The position numbers and the translations under genes were made by a program. From Rubrobacter sp. (lineage in GTDB: Bacteria; Actinomycetota; Rubrobacteria; Rubrobacterales; Rubrobacteraceae): a stretch of DNA of 38,217 nucleotides. Positions 32,026 to 38,217 of the stretch are shown here, piece by piece. The notes beneath the pieces are model-generated. The model did no database searches, was not told where the DNA came from, and saw only the letters and a program-made list of their open reading frames with translations. Position 1 is the stretch's first letter; every line of letters starts with the position of its first letter. The stretch lies in the NCBI GenBank assembly GCA_016781705.1, contig JADDPV010000147.1, positions 1 to 38,217 of the forward strand, in the 5' to 3' direction.

Positions 32026-33679
32026 ATGAGCTTGGTCGAGAGAGTAACCTCTTTGTTCGCGGGCGGAAAGCGAACGGGTGAGCCCCTCGGCGCCGTCCAC
32101 GTCGTGGACCCTAGCCCGCTCGACTGGCTCTACGTCACGTACAACACCGTCGAGGAACTGGTCCGCGTTACCCCTAACGGGACCATCCGCCCGGCCGCGA
32201 TGAAGGGTTACCGATGGAAGGACGGAGGTCATACGCTCGAGATCAGCGTGCGCGAGGGCGAGAGGTTCCCCGACGGCGAGCCGCTCACCGCTTCGTCGGT
32301 CAAACGCGGCTTCGACGAGTCGGTGCGCTGGGCGGCCCCGCACCCGCCGGGCACCCACTTCAACCCCCTCCCGGGCACACGCTGCGAGGTGGTAGACGAG
32401 CACCGCGTGCGTGCGCTTCCATCTGCCCGCGCCGGACGGCCTCATGCTCGGAAAGTTGCGCGCGGTCCACATAATGAGTTCGCGCTTCTGGGACGAGATC
32501 GGCTTCGGTTACGAGCGCAACGGGAGCGGTGAGGGGCACTGGTGAGTGATCGACGCGCCGGGCCCGTGGGGCACCGGACCGTTCGTCCTCGCTGAGGGGT
32601 ACTCGTCGCTCGACGCCGAGCAAGCGACCATCAGCCGTGACCCCTTCGCCGCCACCTGGCTGCAGCGCGAGGATCGTACCCCCCGCGTGCGCCTCGTCGC
32701 GAACACGAACTACTGGGATAAGAGGCGTGGGCCGCGCCTGCGCGAGGTCCTCTTGCGCAACGACCTCTCCCCGGAGGAGGCGCTCGAGCTCGTCTGCACG
32801 ACCGAGGGCGAGGTAGACGTCGTCACCGAGGTCTCGCCCGCCGACGCCGAGCGCGTCGAGAACTCCGAGCACGCCAGGCTCGTCTCGATCGACGCGGTGC
32901 GGGCCGTCGCCGGGGTCATCAACCGCGACGCCGAAGGGCTGCCGCTCGGGGACAGGTACGCGCGGCAGGCGCTGAACCTCGCCGTCGACCGGGACCGGCT
33001 CGTGCGGGAGGCCACGTTCGGGCGGGCCCACCCGCTCGCCGGGCTCACCCCGCCGTAGGCGGTCACCTTCCTGCACCGCCTCCGGCCCTACCGGCACGAC
33101 CCGGCCCTCGCGGCCGCGTACTGGCACGACGCGTGGCGTAGAGCGGGCGGCGGGGGCCAGGGCCAAGCCCGTCCGATCCGCGTCGCCGCGCTGGGGGACG
33201 GGCTGGCGCGGGTGGCGCGGTGGGTCGCCTCGGACCTCCGGGAGGCGCTCGGCGTCGACGTCGAGGTGCCCGTCTATCGGGGCGAGGAGGAGCACGCGGC
33301 CCGGCGCCGACTGGCGGAGAAGGACCAGCCTCGGGAGTGGGACGTCCTCATCCTCGGGCACGGCGCGCAGGCCGCGGACGTGCCGCCACTCGAGCTGCAC
33401 CGCGCCTTCGTCGGCCAGACCGGCGAGTTCCGCGCCGGCCCCGTCGTGCCCGAGTTCGAGGCGCTCTATGAGGGACTCATGCGGAGGACCTCGAGGTTGA
33501 GGCTGGCCCGGGCCTCCTACCGGATAGATCGGTTCGTCTACGAGGAGGCTCTAGCGCTCTTCCTCTGCGCGCCGCGGGCTCTCTACGCGGTCAACAAGCA
33601 CGTCGATTTCACGGCGTACCGCACGACGTTCGAGCTCCCGGAGTGCCGGGTGAGCGGCGAGCATTGGTCGCGCCGATGA
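32026..33679 (+). pseudogene. Family-5 extracellular-solute-binding-type protein, disrupted
   Basis: Protein of the SBP_bac_5 (oligopeptide/nickel-binding) fold: LDWLYVTYNTVEELVRVTPNGTIRPAAMKGYRWKDG, FRFPDGEPLTA-like block (ERFPDGEPLTASSVKRGFD), then a slip at a GTGC duplication near 32404-32415, HLPAPDGLMLGKLRAVHIMSS, a TGA at 32543-32545, APGPWGTGPFVLAEG, RLVANTNYWDKRRGPRL, ALNLAVDRDRLVREATFGRAHPLAGLTPP, a TAG at 33056-33058, AVTFLHRLRPYRHDPALA to the end. There is no signal peptide, so it was perhaps an SgrR-like or cytosolic domain. No permease genes follow. Three lesions mark a pseudogene. Confidence 0.8.
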
Positions 33680-34143
33680 GGCGCCCCGCCTCCCCGAGCC
33701 TCCTCGGCCGCTGCCAGCTACCGTCTCTATCCGTTCGAGAAGGCGGTCAAGAACCCTAGGGGATTATCGAAGAGTGTTGGGTCGACTGGCGAAGAGCAGG
33801 GGGCTGGTAACACGGCGGACGGCGGAAACCGATGCCGAACCGGGCGTGGCGCCTCCCATTGGTAAGGGTCCAAGCCACCAGCGTTCCGCTTCCGGCAACT
33901 GCCCGAGAGTGCCCGTCGCTCATCATGCGCCAGGTCTCCCTGCCATCGATGTTGCCGGCACAAGTAACGCGCCCAAAGGCCTTTTGTTCTCGCAAGAATG
34001 CCTCGTCCCCCTTATGCCCGCGCTCCGCGCTCGTGAAAACGGGCCTTCGGCATCCGAGGAGCGCCGCGATGGTATGCTGACGGCCGCGGGTGGAGGATCC
34101 GCCGGGGGGTAGGAGTCGTCGCGTGTGGAGGAGGTCGGTGCCG
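33680..34143. other. 464-bp gap without a recognised gene
   Basis: GC content is somewhat lower than that of the neighbours. The minus strand has an open stretch (33995 to 33756; RVTCAGNIDGRETWRMMSDGHSRAV) and the plus strand is also open, but neither matches a family I know. The last 70 bp contain the mmsA promoter (34073) and ribosome site. The rest may be a remnant or a long leader of unknown kind. Confidence 0.3.
34073..34078 (+). promoter_or_regulatory. -10 box upstream of mmsA
   Basis: TATGCT, the same hexamer as at mtnA, would start a leader of about 60 nt that carries GGAGGAGG at 34127-34134 before ATG 34144. Confidence 0.4.
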
Positions 34144-35604
34144 ATGCAGGAGACGCGCCGGATGGAGGTGAGAAACCTGATCGGGGGCCGCTGGCAGGTT
34201 GCCGGCGGCCGGGAGACCGAGCCCGTCTACGACCCTGCGACCGGAGAGACGATCGCCGAAACGCCTCTGAGCACCGGGGAAGACCTCGACCGCGCGGTGC
34301 GGGCGGCCGAGGAGGCGTTCCCGGCGTGGGCCGCGACGCCGGTGGTGGAGCGGGCGCGTGTCCTGTTCCGCTTCAAGATGCTCCTGGAGGAGCACTTTGA
34401 GGAGCTGCGGGACCTGGTCACCCTGGAGAACGGCAAGGACAGGAACGACGCCGCCGGCGAGGTCCGGCGCGGCATCGAGGTCGTGGAGTTCGCCTGCGGG
34501 ATGCCGACGCTGATGATGGGCGAGACCGTCCGGGACGCGGCGCGCGGGATAGACAATGTCTCTTACCGTTACCCGCTCGGGGTGGTCGCGGCCATCACGC
34601 CGTTCAACTTCCCTTGCATGGTACCGCTGTGGACGATCCCCGTGGCGATCGGGGCGGGGAACACGTACATCCTCAAGCCCTCGGAGAGGACGCCGCTCTC
34701 GGCGGTGCGGCTCGGGGAGCTCCTGCGCGAGGCCGGGCTGCCGGACGGTGTGTTCAACGTGTTGAACGGGGCGAGGGAGGCGGTGGACGCGATCCTCGAG
34801 CACCCCGGCATAAAGGCGGTCTCGTTCGTGGGCTCGCAGCCCGTCGCGAAGCACGTCTACAAGGGTGGGACGGCGACCGGCAAGAGGGTGCAGGCGCTCG
34901 CGGGGGCGAAGAACGCCATGATCGTGATGCCCGACGCGGTGCTCGACAAAGCCGTCCCGAACATCGTCTCCTCGGCCTACGGCAACGCCGGCGAGCGGTG
35001 CCTCGCCGGGAGCGTGCTCGTCGCGGTGGGCGACGTGGCCGACGAGCTGGTCGGGAGGCTCGAAGAGGCCGCGTCCGCGCTCAAGGTGGGACCGGGGAGC
35101 GAGGAGGGCTCGCAGCTCACCCCCGTCATCCGCGACTCGCACCGCCAGAAGGTAAAGGGGTACGTGGACCTGGGCGAAGAGGAGGGCGCGAGGGTCGTCC
35201 TCGACGGGCGCGAGCCGCCGCGGGAGGAGGGCTTCTTCATGGGGCCGACGCTGCTGGACAACGTCACCGGCGAGATGCGCGTGGGGCGCGAGGAGATCTT
35301 TGGCCCCGTCCTCTCGGTAGTGCGCGTGAACGACCTCGACGAGGCCATCGAGTTCACCAACGCCTCGCCCTTCGGCAACGCCTGCTCCATCTACACCGAG
35401 AACGGGGCGGCGGTCAGGCGCTGGCGCGAGCGCGTCGAGGCCGGGATGCTCGGGGTCAACACGGGCGTGGCGGCACCGATGGCGTTCTTCCCGTTCAACG
35501 GCATAAAGGGCTCCTTCTACGGAGATCTGCACGCCACGGGCAAGGACGGGGTGCGCTTCTTTACCGAGAACAAGGTCGAGATCACGCGCTGGCTCTCGGA
35601 ATAG
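34144..35604 (+). CDS. mmsA: Methylmalonate-semialdehyde dehydrogenase, CoA-acylating
   Basis: ALDH6-family enzyme that turns methylmalonate or malonate semialdehyde into propionyl- or acetyl-CoA in valine, thymine or myo-inositol breakdown. 486 aa; catalytic C286 in GNAGERCLAGS (position 287 in the Bacillus enzyme). RYPLGVVAAITPFNFPCMVPLW, GSQPVAKHVYKGG and the end motif FYGDLHATGKDGVRFFTENKVEITRW are hallmarks of this class and separate it from ordinary aldehyde dehydrogenases. ATG 34144 has GGAGGAGG nine bases upstream; ATG 34162 is also possible. Decayed acyl-CoA dehydrogenase and transporter genes nearby suggest a once larger catabolic locus. Confidence 0.92.
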   Translation: MQETRRMEVRNLIGGRWQVAGGRETEPVYDPATGETIAETPLSTGEDLDRAVRAAEEAFPAWAATPVVERARVLFRFKMLLEEHFEELRDLVTLENGKDRNDAAGEVRRGIEVVEFACGMPTLMMGETVRDAARGIDNVSYRYPLGVVAAITPFNFPCMVPLWTIPVAIGAGNTYILKPSERTPLSAVRLGELLREAGLPDGVFNVLNGAREAVDAILEHPGIKAVSFVGSQPVAKHVYKGGTATGKRVQALAGAKNAMIVMPDAVLDKAVPNIVSSAYGNAGERCLAGSVLVAVGDVADELVGRLEEAASALKVGPGSEEGSQLTPVIRDSHRQKVKGYVDLGEEEGARVVLDGREPPREEGFFMGPTLLDNVTGEMRVGREEIFGPVLSVVRVNDLDEAIEFTNASPFGNACSIYTENGAAVRRWRERVEAGMLGVNTGVAAPMAFFPFNGIKGSFYGDLHATGKDGVRFFTENKVEITRWLSE

Positions 35605-35774
35605 TAGCTCAGGCGGTCGGCAAGGGAAGGGCGGTTCGCCGTCCCCTTTCGCTCGCCCGACGGGTATTGCGTGACGCTATCGGTTGACGCGCCCAACGGC
35701 AAGAGTCGGCCGCGGCTGGGCGTGAAGAAGGTCAAAGACCGCCTCGAAGCCCATGGAGTGGCCGCCGCTCCCTG

Positions 35775-37162
35775 TTAGGCAGCCCTCTGCTCCGGGTTAG
35801 AGGTCCCGGCCTCGCCGGTGGGTGGGTTCTCCCCGGCGAGCAGTTGGCGCTCCTCGGAGCGGAGCCCGAACAAGTCCATGCGGAAGGTCTCCGAGAGCAG
35901 GAGTATGGAGACGAAGCTCAGGAGGGCCACCGCGAACAGGTAGAGGGAGACCGACCACGACGCTCCAGTCAGGGAGAGCAGCCAACCGGAGATGATGGGC
36001 GCGAGGGCGGCCCCCAGGATGCCCGCGAGCGCGTAGCTCAGGGAGGCCCCCGAGTAGCGCACCCGCGTCCCGAAGAGCTCCGAGAAGAATGCCCCCATCG
36101 GCCCGTACACCGCCGACCAGGCGAACATCCCCACCGAGAAGGCCAGGGCGATCAGGACCGGGCTCCTCGTGTCGATCAGCCAGAACATCGGGAAGGCCCA
36201 GAGCCCTACGAAGCCCGTGCCCAGGAGCGCCAGGTTGCGTCGGCCGACCCTGTCCGAGGTCGCGGCGAAGAGCAGTATCCCCGCGCCCATGAATACTATC
36301 GAGATCATGGCGCAGTACAGCATGGTGGACCGCGCCAGCCCGAGCTGCTCTACTCCGTAAGCGATCGAGAAAACGGTCACGACGTAGAAGTACGCGAACA
36401 CCAGAGTCCCCGCGAGCGAGGCGAGCGCGACGGTCCTCGGGTAGGTGCGCAGCACGTCCACTATGGGTACGCGGGCTTCGGTCCTGGTCTCCATGACGCG
36501 CCTGAAGACCGGCGTCTCGGCCAGCTTCGCCCGGACGAAGAGCCCGACGAAGACGAGCACTATGCTAAACAGGAACGGTACCCGCCAGCCCCACGAGGCG
36601 AACTGCGCCTCGGAGAGGTTGGTGACGAGCAGCAAGAAGATCCCGCGGAGAGCAGATACCCGGGCGCCGGCCCGACCTGCGGGAAGCCCGAGTAGAAGGC
36701 GCGCTTGCCGGGCGGCGCGTGCTCAGAGGCCATCAAGACCGCCCCGCCCCACTCACCCCCGAGTCCGACGCCCTGCAAGAAGCGCAACACGACCAGCAGT
36801 ACCGGCGCCAGGACACCTATCTGCGCGTAGCCCGGCAGCAGCCCGACCAGGAACGTGGCGATCCCCATCGTCAGGAGCGAGACGATCAACATTGCCTTGC
36901 GCCCGACCCTGTCGCCGTAGTGCCCGAAGAGCACCCCGCCCAGAGGCCGCGCCAGGAAGGCCACCCCGTAGGTCGCGAAGGACGCCAACAAACCCAGGAC
37001 CGGGTCCAGCTCCGGGAAGAACAGCGCGGGGAACACTAGCGCCGCCGCAAGCCCGTAGATGTAGAAGTCGTAGAACTCGATGGCGGTGCCGATGAAGCTG
37101 GCGAACGCCACCTTCCTCATTGAGGTCTCCTGCACGACGCTCTCACCCGCGAGCCGCTCCAT
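35775..37162 (-). pseudogene. MHS-family MFS metabolite/proton symporter, one frameshift
   Basis: 12-helix transporter of the metabolite:H+ symporter group (ShiA/ProP/KgtP-like). ATG 37162 has AAAGGAG five bases upstream. The first half shows the signature FIGTAIEFYDFYIYG and GGVLFGHYGDRVGRK (MFS motif A) up to GPAPGYLLSAG. One lost base near 36640 moves the rest to LLLVTNLSEAQFASWGWRVPFLFS, TSDRVGRRNLALLG (second motif A) and GAALAPIISGWLL to the stop at 35775. Both halves are otherwise clean, so a sequencing error or recent loss fits. Likely substrates are organic acids or betaine-like compounds, not resolvable here. Confidence 0.85.
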
Positions 37163-37359
37163 ACAACTCCTTTCGAGATCGAACCCGACAACCGCTACGA
37201 GCAGGCATGTTAGTTGCCCCCGATGCGAACCGCAATGGCCTCCCCTGGCCTGGGGGATGTCCCCGGAGGCGCGCCGCCGGGACGTTGTATCATTGCCGCC
37301 GGACAGGGGAGGGGCGGTATGGTCCGTCTACGAGAGAGCTCCGAGCGAGGAGGAGGGCG

Positions 37360-38217
37360 ATGTACTTCGACCCCACACAAGAGCAGAAGCGGTGGCGGGA
37401 CCTCGCCCGCGAGTACGCGCAAGGCGAGATCCGGCCGCGAGCCGCGCAACTGGACGGGGAGCAGAAGTTCCCCTACGACATCATCGCTCGCATGGCCGGG
37501 CTCGGCCTGATGGGGATGACGATACCCGAGGAGTACGGCGGCTCCGGCGGGGACTTCGTGGCGTACAACCTGGCGCTGGAGGAGATCTGCCGCGCCGACA
37601 TCTCCGTCGGGATCACTATGGAGGCCCACGTCTCCCTGGGCTGCGCCCCCTCGCTGCCTTCGGGACCGAAGAGCAGAAGGAGCGCTTCCTCGGCGAGGTC
37701 GTCTGGGGCGGCAGGAAGCTCTGGGCCTTCGGTCTGACCGAGGAGAACGCCGGCACCGACGCCGGCGGGACGCAGACCACCGCCGAGCTTCGGGATGGCT
37801 AGTGGATCGTGAACGGATCGAAGAAGTGGATCACCAACGGCGGCACCGATATCACGGGGGGCGTGACGGCCATCGCCCGCACCGGCACCCGCGAGAACGG
37901 TAAGCCGGAGCTGACCGCGATCATCATCCCCCAGGACACGCCCGGCTTCACCCGCGGCCCCGGCTACGAGAAGACCGGCTGGCGCGCCTCCGACCAGCGC
38001 CCCTGTACTTCGAGGACTGCCGTGTGCCGGAGACCCACACTCTGGGCGAGCGCGGACGTGGCTTCGTGCGGTTCCTGCAGACGCTGGACGCGAGAAGGGT
38101 GGCGGTGGGCGCCCTCTCCGTCGGGCTGGCGCAGGCGTGCCTGGACGAGGCGCTCATTCGGGCGAAGGCGCAGCAACAGTTTGGACGTTCCATCTCAGCT
38201 GGACTTTAGCCATTCGA
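37360..38217 (+). pseudogene. Acyl-CoA dehydrogenase, several lesions, runs off the window
   Basis: FAD-dependent acyl-CoA dehydrogenase. Start ATG 37360 behind GAGGAGG: FDPTQEQKRWRDLAREYAQGEIRP, LGLMGMTIPEEYGGSGGDFVAYNLALEEICR, slip near 37650, AAFGTEEQKERFLGEVVWGGRKLWAFGLTEENAGTDAGG (FAD/substrate block), TAG at 37800-37802, WIVNGSKKWITNGGTDITG, slip at a C run near 38000, YFEDCRVPETHTLGERGRGF, LDARRVAVGALSVGLAQACLDEA, QQQFGRSIS. A further stop appears just before the window edge. Divergent from the MHS transporter gene, with about 200 bp between. Confidence 0.85.

Noticed and set aside
34012..35532. 506-codon open frame on the minus strand
   Set aside because: Antisense to mmsA, which has full family conservation and a catalytic Cys in place; the antisense product is His/Arg/Pro-rich.
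1..38217. Genome-wide UGA = Trp code
   Set aside because: Many intact genes end in TGA within 4-bp overlaps or directly before the next gene (7307, 13666, 14055, 18052, 18759), and TGG is used freely.
1..38217. CRISPR array or prophage
   Set aside because: No regularly spaced repeats, cas genes, or phage structural or integrase genes were seen.

Overview
The window is about 38 kb of very GC-rich bacterial DNA. ECF sigma/RskA-type anti-sigma pairs, F420/deazaflavin-type (DDN-like) oxidoreductases, DrrA-type exporters, many GTG/TTG starts and 1-20 bp gene overlaps point to an actinobacterium. The protein flavour suggests a Rubrobacter-like lineage, but that is an impression from sequence style and was not tested by a search. 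Stop codons are ordinary: TGA ends many intact, tightly overlapping genes.

Layout. 1-1.1 kb: 3' end of an ECF sigma factor and its anti-sigma factor. 1.1-4.3 kb: frameshifted alpha/beta hydrolase, then topB (topoisomerase III). 4.5-8.5 kb: an overlapping run of FAD amine-oxidase-like enzyme, ABC ATPase, ABC-2 permease and a Gpi18/PIG-V-like mannosyltransferase. 8.6-10.4 kb: decayed small RTX-like secreted protein, decayed IS110-type transposase with its upstream noncoding end, and a truncated lipoprotein. 10.4-11.4 kb: PlsC-like acyltransferase cut by a TGA. 11.4-16.1 kb: a pteridine-flavoured cluster of divergent folB, then RibD_C reductase, zinc-less MDR dehydrogenase, 6-PTPS/QueD-fold protein, GT4 glycosyltransferase and SAM methyltransferase (decayed). 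16.1-19.3 kb: Ca2+/H+ exchanger divergent from a PHP phosphatase-AlaX-DUF192 operon. 19.3-21.1 kb: decayed hypothetical gene, GalT-like gene and PfkB sugar kinase beside an intact GH16-type glucanase (21.3-22.0 kb). 22.0-28.0 kb: MarR regulator divergent, across an AT-rich operator-like dyad, from an operon of small membrane protein, DDN-like protein (decayed), SDR, DrrA-type ATPase, two ABC-2 permeases, a second DDN-like protein and a rhodanese. 28.2-31.7 kb: polytopic membrane protein, PASTA-like lipoprotein plus K+ channel pair, and mtnA. 31.7 kb: tRNA-Ser(GGA). 32-38.2 kb: decayed family-5 substrate-binding protein, intact methylmalonate-semialdehyde dehydrogenase, frameshifted MHS-family transporter and a decayed acyl-CoA dehydrogenase.

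Two themes stand out. First, the pterin-like cluster combines an unusual PTPS-fold enzyme, which keeps the zinc histidines but has lost the Cys/Asp/His catalytic residues, with a glycosyltransferase and a methyltransferase. I infer a dedicated pathway for a glycosylated, methylated pteridine or related small molecule. Second, the window carries about 25 gene-disrupting lesions concentrated in roughly 14 genes while the neighbours are clean. Several are in-frame TGA codons where tryptophan is expected. Real pseudogene decay fits best; base-calling error and, less likely, UGA readthrough should be checked first.

Several genes (topB, folB, mtnA) have a TATACT-like -10 box only 6-7 nt before the ATG, which predicts leaderless mRNAs.
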